Origin: Streptomyces sp. NBC_01775
GTDB lineage: Bacteria; Actinomycetota; Actinomycetes; Streptomycetales; Streptomycetaceae
Direction: 5' to 3'
Assembly (NCBI RefSeq): GCF_035917675.1
Contig: NZ_CP109104.1
Span: forward strand, 3,038,001-3,102,000
Length of the DNA: 64,000 bases
The notes under the pieces are model-generated. The model was not told the origin of the DNA, searched no databases, and saw only the letters and a list, made by a program, of their open reading frames with translations. Below are positions 26,397-33,899 of this stretch, one piece after another; the stretch's first letter is position 1, and each line of letters begins with the position of its first letter. Position numbers and translations under genes: made by a program.

Positions 26397-26475
26397 CGGC
26401 CTCCGGAGCCGTGTGCGCAGGTTCGAATCCTGCCGGGGGTACTTTCCTTTAAGTGCCGAAACGCCTCGTGACCAG
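26397..26475 (+). repeat. attR: right attachment site of the AICE
   Basis: A 79-bp copy of the tRNA-Arg 3' part and terminator start, matching 12353-12431 except for one base. The 5' half of the tRNA is missing here, so this is not a second tRNA gene. Sequence to its right should be the original chromosomal flank of the tRNA. Confidence 0.93.
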
Positions 26476-26498
26476 CCTCTTCGCTGGTGCGGGGCGTT
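26460..26498 (+). terminator. Original tRNA-Arg terminator, now at attR
   Basis: AACGCC and ACCAGC pair with GCTGGT and GGCGTT, followed by TTGT. It resembles the attL version but differs outside the shared core, as expected if it is the pre-insertion chromosomal terminator. Confidence 0.6.
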
Positions 26499-26598
26499 TG
26501 TCGTGTGTGCGGGCGGAGGCGGCTGGCTGGGCGCCGCCAACAGCAGGCCGATGACAGTGATCACGCTGTAATAGCGTCATGATCTTGATGGGCCTTGA

Positions 26599-26710
26599 TG
26601 GGCATCGGTGCAGTTCAGCTCCGCTTTTCGGCGCATCCGGCACAGTGGCCCGAGCATGACGAAAGCCCCGGATCTCTCCGAGGCTTGGGTCGGTCGCTCA
26701 CTCGCCGCTC
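26599..26710. repeat. Direct repeat, copy A (pairs with 26941-27050)
   Basis: About 110 bp beginning TGGGCATCGGTGCAG and ending CACTCGCCGCTC, clearly related to copy B 342 bp downstream. Each contains the hairpin-like CCCGGATCTCTCCG(A/G)GG. They could be the decayed ends or terminators of an older integrated element. Confidence 0.75.
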
Positions 26711-26940
26711 TCTCGTCCTCTGCCACTGAGGCACAAAAAACAGTCCCCGGAGTCCTCACCGTTGCCATCTACCTCAGTCGTCGCTGAAGCTCCGGTAGCG
26801 AGGGGCTTCGGGGGCCTGGCCAGAGCCTGCGGGAATCTCTTGTCGGTAGACGTCTCTACCGACGGTGCAATTCTCCGGTTTTCTGGTCTATTGCCCAGTT
26901 TCCACGCTATATGGCCTGTGTCAAGGGGTCGCCGTGCTGG

Positions 26941-27050
26941 TGGGCATCGGTGCAGGTCAGCGCGCTTTCCGCAGATCCGGCGTAGGGGCCCGAGCATGGC
27001 GAAAGGCCCGGATCTCTCCGGGGCTTGGGTCAGTCGCTCACTCGCCGCTC
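26941..27050. repeat. Direct repeat, copy B (pairs with 26599-26710)
   Basis: Second copy of the ~110-bp repeat. It abuts the 3' end of the dead integrase gene at 27049, so the repeat unit probably represents sequence downstream of that integrase. Confidence 0.75.
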
Positions 27051-27310
27051 ACTGGCCGCTCACTCGCCCTCTGCCGCTTCCTCCTCTTCCCAGACCCGTC
27101 ATGATCCGTTCGTTCATCTCGGCTTCCTGGCCGTCGCCCCACTTGGCGTAGATCTTGAGCAGCACCTCCACCGAGTGACCGGCCCGCCTGGCGACGTCCG
27201 GCGTCGGGACGCCGGAGGTGAGTCACTGGGACACACAGGCATGGCGAAGGCCGTACGGCTTGGCCGCCAAGACCGCGGAGGTCTGTTCGGGCCGAAGTCC
27301 CATTCCGCGG
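27049..27310 (-). pseudogene. Tyrosine-integrase remnant (C-terminal end, with an in-frame stop)
   Basis: The minus strand encodes GMGLRPEQTSAVLAAKPYGL and RHACVSQ, then a TGA (27223-27225) where intact relatives have Trp, then LTSGVPTPDVARRAGHSVEV and LLKIYAKWGDGQEAEMNERI. This lines up with the last ~100 residues of the AICE integrase (TPYDLRHAALSSWL, then VLLTRYAKC), including the nucleophilic Tyr. The N-terminal four fifths are missing. It is evidence that another tRNA-targeting element once sat at this locus. Confidence 0.8.
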
Positions 27311-27320
27311 GCTCGTCCAT

Positions 27321-27501
27321 ACGCGATAAAGACGGCAGCACCGCCGTGACCATCCGTACCCAGCACGCCGCAGTGCTGGCCGACGCCTATGCGACCGACC
27401 CCCACCGATTCCGCCGGCCCTCGCCCCCGCCCCACCTGCCCAAAGCAGCCTGGATCAACGAACCCACGGAGGAGGAAAACCAGGAAGAACCAGCAGCCTG
27501 A
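27321..27501 (+). pseudogene. Transposase C-terminal fragment
   Basis: The 3' end of an ORF encodes HAAVLADAYATDPHRFRRPS and PPPHLPKAAWINEPTEEE. I recognise this as the tail of IS3/IS481-type (DDE integrase-core) actinobacterial transposases. No catalytic core precedes it, because the upstream sequence belongs to the integrase remnant on the other strand. Inverted repeats are not visible, so the IS itself is gone. Confidence 0.6.
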
Positions 27502-27733
27502 CCCGTCTCACCAGATTTGACAGGCTCCGCGCCGTCACGCCGGGTACAAAGAGCTCCGTCAATGGGCGACAGCCACGCATTGCGTCACACGATCGAAGTA
27601 TGATCACCCCTTCGACTGACAGTGCTTCCTTCAACACGCGCTGATCCAGGAGTCGTTGTGCGGCTCTCCGGCCTGATGGGCCCCGTGGTGCCGCTGGCCG
27701 GGTCGGTCCTGCGGCAGCAGAAAGGAAACCACG

Positions 27734-29506
27734 GTGTCCGACGAAGGACGGCTGATCGCCGGCCGGTACCGCATCCTTGACCGGATCGGCCGAGGCGGCA
27801 TGGGCACCGTCTGGCGCGCCCACGACCAGCTCCTCACCCGCCAGGTCGCCGTCAAAAGGCTCCATCCCCAGCCGCACCTGGAAGACGACGAACTCGCCAC
27901 CCGCTTCGAGCGAGCCCGGCGCGAGGCCCGCAGCGCCGCTCTGATCAGCCACCCCAATGTCGTTGTCGTCCACGACGTCGTGGACGACGAGGGCCTGCCC
28001 GCCATCGTCATGGAGTACGTGCCCGCGACCACCCTCGGTGACCTGATCGAGGCGCACGGCCCGGTCCCGCTCGAAGAGGTCGCCAGGATCGGCCGTGGTG
28101 TGATCGCCGCGTTGCGGGCGGCTCACCGGGCCGGGATCCTGCACCGGGACGTGAAGCCGGCCAATGTGCTGCTCTCCGAGGACGGCCGGGTGGTCCTCAC
28201 CGACTTCGGCATCGCCCGGGCCTCCGACTCCTCGACTCTCACCCGTACCGGCAATCTGGTGGGGTCGATCGACTTCATCGCCCCCGAGCGCCTCATGGGC
28301 GCCAAGCCCGCCCCGGAGGCCGACCTGTGGGCGCTGGGCGCCATGCTTTTCCAGGCGGTGGACGGCCGCTCACCGTTCCTGCGGGACACGCTGACACAGA
28401 CGATGTACGCCATCACCATGGAGCCGGTCCCCGATGTCCGGGGCGCCGGGCCGCTCACCCCGCTGATCCAGGGTCTGCTCGCCAGTAACCCGGCCGAGCG
28501 ACTTTCGGCCGAGGACGCCCAGCGACTACTGCGGATGCCGGCCGCCGAAATGAGCTCGATCGTCACTCCGCCCGCCGCCCGCGCGGCGGGCGGCGACAAC
28601 CCGACTCCGACTCCGGCTCCAGCTCCAGCTCCGACTCCGACTCCAGCTCCAGCTCCAGCTCCAGCTCCAGCTCCAGCTCCAGCTCCAGCTCCAGCAGCGG
28701 AGCCGGCAGCGGAGCCGGAGCCGAGGCCGGAATCGGGGCACGGAACGCATGAGGCAGCCGCTGCCGGGGCCGCCGGGAAAGGCCCGCAGCCCTCTTCGAC
28801 CAGCCCACAGGCACAGCGGCCCCCGGCCCGTTCGAGGAAGCTGGTCGTGCTGGTCGCAGCGGTCGCCACGGCGATACTGATTTCGATCGCACTGCTGATC
28901 CCCACGACGACGGAGAAGAACAGCACCGTCTCCACGGCGTCGAACGCCCCGATTGTTCCCAACGACACCACCACGCCGCAGTCCCCGGGCACATCCGTGA
29001 CACCCTCTCCCAGCTCCTCCGCGAGTTCCGGCGCCACGTCGCGGGCGGCGTCCAAGCCCTCGCAAGAGGACGCCGAGCCGGAATCCGGGGGCAAGAACGC
29101 GTCCACGAAGAGCGAATCCGGCACATCGGCCGCCCCGGCCGGCCGTGCGCTGACGGTCGCCGCCTCGCGGAAGTGCCTGAGCAGCGGCGACGGGACCGAG
29201 GGGACGCAGCTGTTCCAAGCCGCGTGCGACGGCTCCGCGGCCCAGCGATGGCGGACCGGAGCGAATGGGACGCTCAGGTCATCGGGGAAATGCATGACCG
29301 TGGCCGGAGGGGCGACCGACGACCGCACCGAGATCCAGCTGTCCGGCTGCGACGGCACCGCCGGCCAACGATTCCACCTCGCCGGTACGGAACTGAGGGC
29401 TGATCAGTCGCGGAAATGCGTCGACATTCTTGGGGGCGCGAGCGGAACGGTGGCGGTCCTCTGGGAATGCAACGGGAGGGACAACCAGATCTGGACGCTT
29501 CGATGA
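27734..29506 (+). CDS. Membrane Ser/Thr protein kinase with extracellular ricin-type lectin domain
   Basis: A 590-aa Hanks-type kinase. N-terminal kinase domain (about 12-270): glycine loop IGRGGMGTV, VAVKRL (Lys41), HRDVKPANVLL, TDFGIA and GSIDFIAPE are all intact, so it should be active. A 35-residue Thr/Ala-Pro linker follows, then a transmembrane helix near 368-390 (LVVLVAAVATAILISIALLI), a Ser/Thr-rich stalk, and a C-terminal beta-trefoil (about 455-590) with KCLSSGDG, AQRWR, GKCMTVAG and the closing NQIWTLR. The outside domain probably binds a carbohydrate of the wall. The GTG start has AAAGGA 8 nt upstream. Confidence 0.92.
   Translation: MSDEGRLIAGRYRILDRIGRGGMGTVWRAHDQLLTRQVAVKRLHPQPHLEDDELATRFERARREARSAALISHPNVVVVHDVVDDEGLPAIVMEYVPATTLGDLIEAHGPVPLEEVARIGRGVIAALRAAHRAGILHRDVKPANVLLSEDGRVVLTDFGIARASDSSTLTRTGNLVGSIDFIAPERLMGAKPAPEADLWALGAMLFQAVDGRSPFLRDTLTQTMYAITMEPVPDVRGAGPLTPLIQGLLASNPAERLSAEDAQRLLRMPAAEMSSIVTPPAARAAGGDNPTPTPAPAPAPTPTPAPAPAPAPAPAPAPAPAAEPAAEPEPRPESGHGTHEAAAAGAAGKGPQPSSTSPQAQRPPARSRKLVVLVAAVATAILISIALLIPTTTEKNSTVSTASNAPIVPNDTTTPQSPGTSVTPSPSSSASSGATSRAASKPSQEDAEPESGGKNASTKSESGTSAAPAGRALTVAASRKCLSSGDGTEGTQLFQAACDGSAAQRWRTGANGTLRSSGKCMTVAGGATDDRTEIQLSGCDGTAGQRFHLAGTELRADQSRKCVDILGGASGTVAVLWECNGRDNQIWTLR
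28601..28695 (+). repeat. Hexanucleotide repeat coding for the Thr/Ala-Pro linker
   Basis: Tandem CCAGCT (some CCGACT) units encode the alternating TP/AP hinge of the kinase. Length variation by slippage in steps of two codons would leave the frame intact. Confidence 0.9.
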
Positions 29507-29713
29507 CCGCGCGGTCCACGGGGGCACACCGGGTGCGACACCCAATTCATGCCGTCAGCCACGGCCACCACCGTCCCGGCCGCCGACATCAGCGCCCTGC
29601 CCGGCATCCACGCCCGGCTCAAGCGGCGCCGCCTGCTGCCCGCCACGCAACGGCGGGTCCGGGGGTGGCAGGAATGCTGCGCACGTGGTGCTGGTGAACG
29701 CCCTGCGTAGGTG
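29507..29713. other. Region without a supportable gene
   Basis: A 53-codon ORF at 29549 (MPSATATTVPAADISALPGI) has no ribosome-binding site and no recognisable family. It may be the start of a lost gene. Otherwise nothing is seen. Confidence 0.3.
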
Positions 29714-29932
29714 TCACATATATGCCTGGATATCGAGCTGCACGTTTTCGAAGTTTCCTTCGGCCAGGTCCCGGGGGTGGATCAGCCAGGATGCGGCGCA
29801 GCTGAGGGGAGTGTCCACGAACTGGTAGTCCGCGTGTGCCAGCATGATGACTGCTTCGTCATCGGTGACGGGCCAGGGGGCGGGGTCGTGATGTATCACG
29901 GATGGGTATCCGCCCAGGGTGAGTTCGCCGAC
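29714..29932 (-). pseudogene. Possible C-terminal remnant of a YwqG/DUF1963-like protein
   Basis: The last ~72 codons of a minus-strand frame read like a real protein: VGELTLGGYPSVIHHDPAPW, DDEAVIMLAHADYQFVD and SWLIHPRDLAEGNFENVQLD. The LGGYP element recalls the DUF1963/YwqG family. Upstream the frame degenerates into sequence with no coding character, so the 5' part appears lost. The region 29933-30262 holds no other gene that I can support. Confidence 0.35.
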
Positions 29933-30262
29933 TCTCCGGAGCACAGGGCAGACCATTGAGCTGCTCGCCGAGATCGATGCCGAGGTGACCCGGCTGTAGG
30001 CCGCCGAGGTGGTGATCGTCAGCCGGCGGTTCGTGGCGAAGGAGTCCGTGCCAGACGCGTGCCAGGTCCTGTAGGAGACACGGGGAACACCGAGCGGCAG
30101 GCGAGTTGTCTTCGGACAGCGAAACGGCTCCGCGCAGTTCAAGCAGTCAACAAGCCGCAGGGCACCCGAGCTTCCCAAGCTGAGAGCCCGAGTTGCTGAG
30201 CGACGCGCGTGGCAACGACGAGCCCGTCGCTCAGTTCCCGTCACCCCGCTCCAACACGAACC

Positions 30263-30282
30263 CCCGGGTCAGAGGACCCGGG
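30263..30282 (-). terminator. Terminator after the Ser/Gly/Leu repeat gene
   Basis: 8-bp perfect stem CCCGGGTC/GACCCGGG with a 4-nt loop, 21 bp past the stop at 30303 on the minus strand. Confidence 0.6.
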
Positions 30283-30302
30283 AATTGGCAACCTGATCAG
30301 GA

Positions 30303-30674
30303 TCATTCGGTGCCGGCTTCGGCCTTGTACAACATATGGGCCAACAGCAGGGCGCCTCCGGTCGCCGCCCCTGCCGCTCCCGCGGCAAGAAAACCGCGAG
30401 AGGAACGCCAGGACAGCACCGACCACCGGGACTGCGCGGAAAACAACGATCCTGTACTCAGCCACGATCCGGTTGAGATCAGCGACAGTGAGGAACCGAT
30501 CGAGCCGACCGACAGGGCACTTCCGATCGAGCCTACCGACAAGGCCGAACCGACGGACCCCACGGACAGCACCGATCCCACTGAGCCGATCGACAACACG
30601 GAGTCCTGTGACCACAACGACAGCACTGAGCCAGAGGGGGCACGACGGACCGGCCGTACGGACAGTTTTGTCAT
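30303..30674 (-). CDS. Ser/Gly/Leu solenoid-type repeat protein with C-terminal membrane segment
   Basis: A 123-aa protein starting MTKLSVRPVRRAPSG. Residues about 15-85 consist of ten-residue repeats of the type SIGSALSVGS and SVGSVLSVGS, with Ser/Gly at fixed places and Leu/Val/Ile between, a pattern expected for a flat beta-solenoid. A Gly/Ala-rich hydrophobic segment (GFLAAGAAGAATGGALLLAH) near the C-terminus could anchor it in the membrane. Repeats of this kind occur in several uncharacterised actinomycete proteins. I infer a real gene from the repeat regularity and the terminator; the start lacks a clear ribosome-binding site. Confidence 0.65.
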   Translation of the reverse strand: MTKLSVRPVRRAPSGSVLSLWSQDSVLSIGSVGSVLSVGSVGSALSVGSIGSALSVGSIGSSLSLISTGSWLSTGSLFSAQSRWSVLSWRSSRGFLAAGAAGAATGGALLLAHMLYKAEAGTE

Positions 30675-31054
30675 GAGGCCATCTTGCCCGCTGGTCGCTC
30701 TGTCCCGGGAGATTGTGGACGGATGACGCGGGTCTCGGGTGAGGACCTTCCGGCAGCCGGCTCGCTGCGCGGCCCAGTCGGGACAGCTCCCCTTGGAAGC
30801 AAGGTGTCTACGACAACGCCCTGGCACCCCCAAGCGGTGTCAGGACTGCGGGCTGGAAGCCTTCGCTTCAGAACAGGACGGGTACGGCTACCGTGCGGTG
30901 AACACCGTGCCTCGGCCTGCCTGACACCCATACCTGGCCTCAACGACGGCGCACCGCCGCGGCCCTCCGCAACTCGCTGCGCCTTCACATCCTCCAGCGC
31001 GGCATGCAGCGAGGCCCCCTTCATCGAACTCCTCATCCGTTTTCGATACACGGC
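30675..31054. other. Region without a supportable gene
   Basis: Open frames on both strands here have no ribosome-binding site or family resemblance. The segment includes a short CQDCGLEAFASEQ coding stretch on the plus strand that may be a zinc-finger fragment, but it cannot be placed. Confidence 0.3.
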
Positions 31055-31594
31055 CTAAAGCGGTGCCCAGGGGGGATTGGGCAGGGTGCACCGGAGCCAG
31101 CGGGCGAGCTCGGTGAAATCCTCGTCGGTAAGGGCCTCATCCGGGTCAACGCGGTACAGCAGCGACTGTCCTTCGTGCTGCGCGGAAACCCAGAGGCGGT
31201 CCATGGCACTGATCTCGTCATCGACCCAAATGAACGAGCGGTGGCCGGCCCACTCGACAATATGGCGAGTCTTCCAGTGCAATCCGCCTGGACCCTCGTC
31301 GGCGAGCTCCTCCGGCCACCTGACCACAGGCAGCGGCGGCAGCCCGATCCGCGGGGCGATCACCTCATTCGCCTCGTCCATCCATGTCGAGGCCCACACC
31401 AAATCGCACCCCAGAGCCAGCAGGCGCGGCCCAACGGCGGGGTCGAGGCGCTCCAGCAATGGGTTCCCCGAACAGGAGGAAACCTCAGATCTGGAAGTGC
31501 GGGCCTTTCGAGGACGACCGGACCGCGACCCGAACGGGATGAGTGGTCCGTCGACGTCGAGGAAGAGAATCGGACGCTCCGCTGAGCCAGTCAC
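31055..31594 (-). CDS. HAD-superfamily hydrolase of the Swiss-army-knife RNA-repair type
   Basis: A 179-aa HAD-fold protein. ILFLDVDGPLIPFGS is motif I with the nucleophilic Asp, LVWASTWMDEANEVI is motif II, and FIWVDDEI is the acidic motif IV. The insert RIGLPPLPVVRWPE with HWKTRHIVEWAG matches proteins annotated as the HAD domain of Swiss Army Knife RNA-repair systems, which in Streptomyces usually occur alone. It may act as a nucleotide phosphatase; the substrate is unknown. The start GTG at 31594 was chosen because the family begins close to motif I; no good ribosome-binding site is visible. Confidence 0.78.
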   Translation of the reverse strand: MTGSAERPILFLDVDGPLIPFGSRSGRPRKARTSRSEVSSCSGNPLLERLDPAVGPRLLALGCDLVWASTWMDEANEVIAPRIGLPPLPVVRWPEELADEGPGGLHWKTRHIVEWAGHRSFIWVDDEISAMDRLWVSAQHEGQSLLYRVDPDEALTDEDFTELARWLRCTLPNPPWAPL

Positions 31595-32022
31595 AGCGGA
31601 ACGATAGCTTGCGGCGTCGATGAGGGGGGTGGAGCGTCGACGAGGGGTGGAGCACTGACAGCGCCCCCGCGTCTGCGGTCGGCACCAACTCCGGCGCGTG
31701 CGCCAGACGCGCGCCGGGAGGCCGTTCGCCGTCACCTTCGTTCGTGACCTTCTACCGCTCAGGCCGTACGAGCTTGTCCAGCCCGGCGGCGACCTCGGTT
31801 CGTAGCTCTCTCACGAAAGAAAGTCGGCTTCCGTACGTGAGTGGCGTCATCGCCGCGGCGAACTTGCTGGATAACGCTGTACAACCCCTTGCCTGTGGCG
31901 CGTGTCTTCTCAGGTGATCGGAGTTTTTCGGGCCGGTGTCCCCTTCGGACGCGTACGGAGGGATGACCTACACCTGTGCCCCGCTCCGAGGACAACGCAC
32001 AACAAGAGGGGAAGATCAACAC
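31595..32022. other. Intergenic region with a possible gene tail
   Basis: No full gene. On the minus strand near 31755-31855 a short frame reads MTPLTYGSRLSFVRELRTEV and ends LDKLVRPER; it looks like a coding tail but has no body. The right part should hold the promoter of the secreted-protein gene at 32023. Confidence 0.3.
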
Positions 32023-32547
32023 ATGCGTTCACGCATGATCGCAACGGCGGCCATCGCCGCTGCCTTCGTCATGGTCCCGGCAGGCAACGCTCTCGCGGGC
32101 AGCGGACCGGCTCCCGCACCTTCCGAGCGTTCCGCGCCGGGGTCCACCGCCCCCACACCCAAGGGCAATCCCTTGAGCGCGAAGGCACAGGCCAGCGACG
32201 TCTGTGGCGACGCCTACCAGATCGGCAAGACCGGCTACGTCAAGCGCGGCGGCGAGACCATCGCCTCGGTGAAGCAGTTCTACTCGCCCGAGTGCAAGGA
32301 GAACTACAGCTACGTCTGGCTCTGGCAGGACTTCGTCGACAAGGAAGACACCTACACCGTCAGCGCCGGTGTCTACAGCCACACCCGGGGCAAGGAGCTC
32401 GGTACCGTGAACTGGGCGGCGGACAAGGGCCAGGAGTACTGGTCCGAGGGCACCGACACGGTCGACGACTGCACCTCCGCGGTCGGCACCGTGATCCCGG
32501 AAGGATCCCCGGACAGTTTCACGGGATCCAGCGACAAGCGCTGCTGA
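32023..32547 (+). CDS. Secreted protein of unknown function, four cysteines
   Basis: A 174-aa protein with a Sec signal peptide (MRSRMIATAAIAAAFVMVPA, cleavage probably after NALAG). The mature part starts with a Pro/Ser-rich stretch and continues with VCGDAYQIGKTGYVKRGGET, then SVKQFYSPECKENYSYVWLW, and ends DKRC. Four cysteines could form two disulfides. The QFYSPEC stretch recalls DUF2690-like extracellular proteins, but I would not assign it. GAGGGGAAG precedes the ATG at 32023. It stands alone between unrelated genes. Confidence 0.8.
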   Translation: MRSRMIATAAIAAAFVMVPAGNALAGSGPAPAPSERSAPGSTAPTPKGNPLSAKAQASDVCGDAYQIGKTGYVKRGGETIASVKQFYSPECKENYSYVWLWQDFVDKEDTYTVSAGVYSHTRGKELGTVNWAADKGQEYWSEGTDTVDDCTSAVGTVIPEGSPDSFTGSSDKRC

Positions 32548-32711
32548 CCGTTCGCTCAACCGCGCGCGCCAGAGCGCACGTGCAACTGAGCCCTTGACCG
32601 CGCGCGTAGGACCACCAGAGCCCCCCGGCTGTCCGCCAGACGGCCGGGGGGCTTCGCTGTGCGGCTCATGCCGGGGCGGCCTGGTCCACCACATCGGCCA
32701 CCGGGCGGCAG

Positions 32712-33194
32712 GTGGGCCTGCGCTTCTTCGCCTGGGTCTTCGTCAGTCTCTTCGCCAGCTTCGCCCCCAGGGCGCTGCGTCCGCGCCTCGCCTCCTGGCT
32801 GGAGCAACCGGCCATCGCCGTTCCCGAGTTGCGGACATGGATCCAGGCGGGCGCCCGCGCCTTCCGGATCCGCCGCCCCGCGCCGCTGCCTCTGACCGAG
32901 GACGCGCTGCGCTCCATCCGGACCCCGCTCTACCTCATCATGGGCAGGCGCAGCCTGCTGGTACACCCGCAGCGGCAGCTGGAACGGGTGCCGCCGCTGA
33001 TCCCCGGAGCCCGCGCCGAGATCGTCGCCGCGACGGGCCACGGCCCGCAGATCGACCACCCCGACGTGGTCAACGCCCGGATGCTGGGCTTCATGGGAGA
33101 TGTCGACACCCTCGCCCCGGCCGCGGTCGACGGCGTGGTCTCAGCAGGTCGGCCGACAGCCGTACCGCCTCCGGACGTGCCGCACCAGGAGTGA
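32712..33194 (+). pseudogene. Alpha/beta-hydrolase C-terminal fragment
   Basis: The frame encodes LRSIRTPLYLIMGRRSLLVH, LERVPPLIPGARAEIVAATG and HGPQIDHPDVVNARMLGFM, the end of an alpha/beta-hydrolase with the catalytic His in ATGHGPQ. Roughly the first half, including the nucleophile elbow, is absent. After residue ~130 the frame runs into the antisense of another gene fragment (33139-33250). It is therefore a truncated remnant, probably without activity. Confidence 0.6.
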
Positions 33195-33250
33195 CGACGC
33201 CGTCCCCGTCCCCGTCTCCGAAGACGTTCACGTCGCCAAGGAGTTCCCCG
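33139..33250 (-). pseudogene. Fragment related to the small AICE protein at 22485
   Basis: The minus strand encodes GDVNVFGDGDGDGVVTPGAA and RPEAVRLSADLL, matching the core of the 22485-22808 product (ADVNVFGDGVVTLGAVRPEA). There are two extra Gly-Asp units. No start codon or N-terminal half is present. It suggests that an element of the same family once inserted here. Confidence 0.6.
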
Positions 33251-33268
33251 CCTCGCCAAGGCGCGGCC

Positions 33269-33310
33269 ATGACCGATGTCGACGTACCTGTCCTGATCGT
33301 CGGCGGAGGG
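33269..33310 (+). pseudogene. N-terminal scrap of an FAD-dependent monooxygenase
   Basis: MTDVDVPVLIVGGG is the usual first strand and dinucleotide-binding loop of PheA/TfdB-type FAD hydroxylases. Straight after it the frame loses all similarity. Only about 14 codons remain. Confidence 0.4.
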
Positions 33311-33415
33311 CGGGTGCGGGGGCTGGGCTGGGCTGGGGCGTTGTCGTGTGGTGGGGGCGTCACCCCTCGCGCCCCGACCGCCGGGCGGGCTTCGGGTCCA
33401 TGGAAAAGTTGCGCC

Positions 33416-33784
33416 ATGTTTCTACCGCGAGAGAACGTCCGCTTCGTGTCCGGCTCCACCCCGGTTCTGCTGTTGGAGGGCGCGCCGATCAATGAGGCGT
33501 TGCCTGTGCTGCGTGTCGCTGACGGTGTGATGCCGGCGTGCGAGGGGTGGCAGGTCGACGCGAAGCTGACCATGTCTGTTGTGGACGGGCCGGGGGATGC
33601 GGGATGTCTGGTGCAGGGAGCTCGTTCGGCGGAGGAAGCCGAGGAGATGTCCGCCTGGTGCGGTGCCGTGGAGGAGGCCGGCGGGGCGGTTGTGATCTCG
33701 CTCGGCACTCTTCCCGAGCAGCTCGACTGGGACCACCTCTTCAGCAGCGGCCAGTCCCGCGGGGGCTTCATGACCTCCGCCTGA
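33416..33784 (+). CDS. Small cytosolic protein of unknown function
   Basis: A 122-aa protein starting MFLPRENVRFVSGSTPVLLL. It has good codon bias and a balanced alpha/beta pattern (WQVDAKLTMSVVDGPGDAGC, ARSAEEAEEMSAWCGAVEEA) and ends SRGGFMTSA. GGAAAAG lies 7 nt before the ATG. The frame continues upstream into the monooxygenase scrap, but that part is not coding. I recognise no family. Confidence 0.6.
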   Translation: MFLPRENVRFVSGSTPVLLLEGAPINEALPVLRVADGVMPACEGWQVDAKLTMSVVDGPGDAGCLVQGARSAEEAEEMSAWCGAVEEAGGAVVISLGTLPEQLDWDHLFSSGQSRGGFMTSA

Positions 33785-33848
33785 CCTCCACGTGCCACCC
33801 GCACCGCTGAGCGGTTCGGGCCCGGCGGGTCGGCGACTCAGCGGCTCA

Positions 33849-33899
33849 GCGGTCGTGGCATTGGTGCGGTCGTGGCAGTGGTCAGCGGTCGTAGCAGTG
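33849..33899 (-). repeat. Three short repeats of the 3' end of the next gene
   Basis: A 15-bp unit, GCGGTCGTRGCAGTG on the plus strand, occurs at 33885, 33866 and, with one change, 33849. The first copy encodes the final HCYDR and overlaps the stop context; the other two lie past the stop and would encode CHDR. Confidence 0.7.

Larger units (their letters stand above)
12353..26475. mobile_element. Integrated actinomycete integrative and conjugative element (AICE), about 14.1 kb
   Basis: The element is bounded by 79-bp direct repeats of the tRNA-Arg 3' end. It carries the standard AICE set: tyrosine integrase, Xis, RepSA-type rolling-circle initiator, small spread proteins, an FtsK-like TraB translocase and a GntR-family KorSA repressor. 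Cargo between korSA and attR includes a membrane peptide, two HEPN-clan genes of clearly lower GC, a primase-type protein, an XRE/TPR regulator and an APH-fold kinase. All conserved modules appear intact, so it may still be mobile. Chromosomal core genes lie on the left; on the right is older mobile debris. Confidence 0.92.

Noticed and set aside
26397..26475. A second tRNA-Arg gene at the right end of the AICE
   Set aside because: Only the anticodon arm onward is present. The 5' acceptor strand and the D arm are missing, so it is the attR copy.
28601..28695. CCAGCT array considered as a CRISPR or regulatory repeat
   Set aside because: The units are contiguous without spacers and in frame, coding for the TP/AP linker of the kinase.
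29549..29710. 53-codon ORF MPSATATTVPAADISALPGI...
   Set aside because: No ribosome-binding site, no recognisable family and no neighbour context. It may be a relic, but a gene call is not supported.
30739..30924. Zinc-finger-like ORF with CQDCGLEAFASEQ
   Set aside because: Only one CxxC and no start or family context. It could be a scrap, but coding is not supported.
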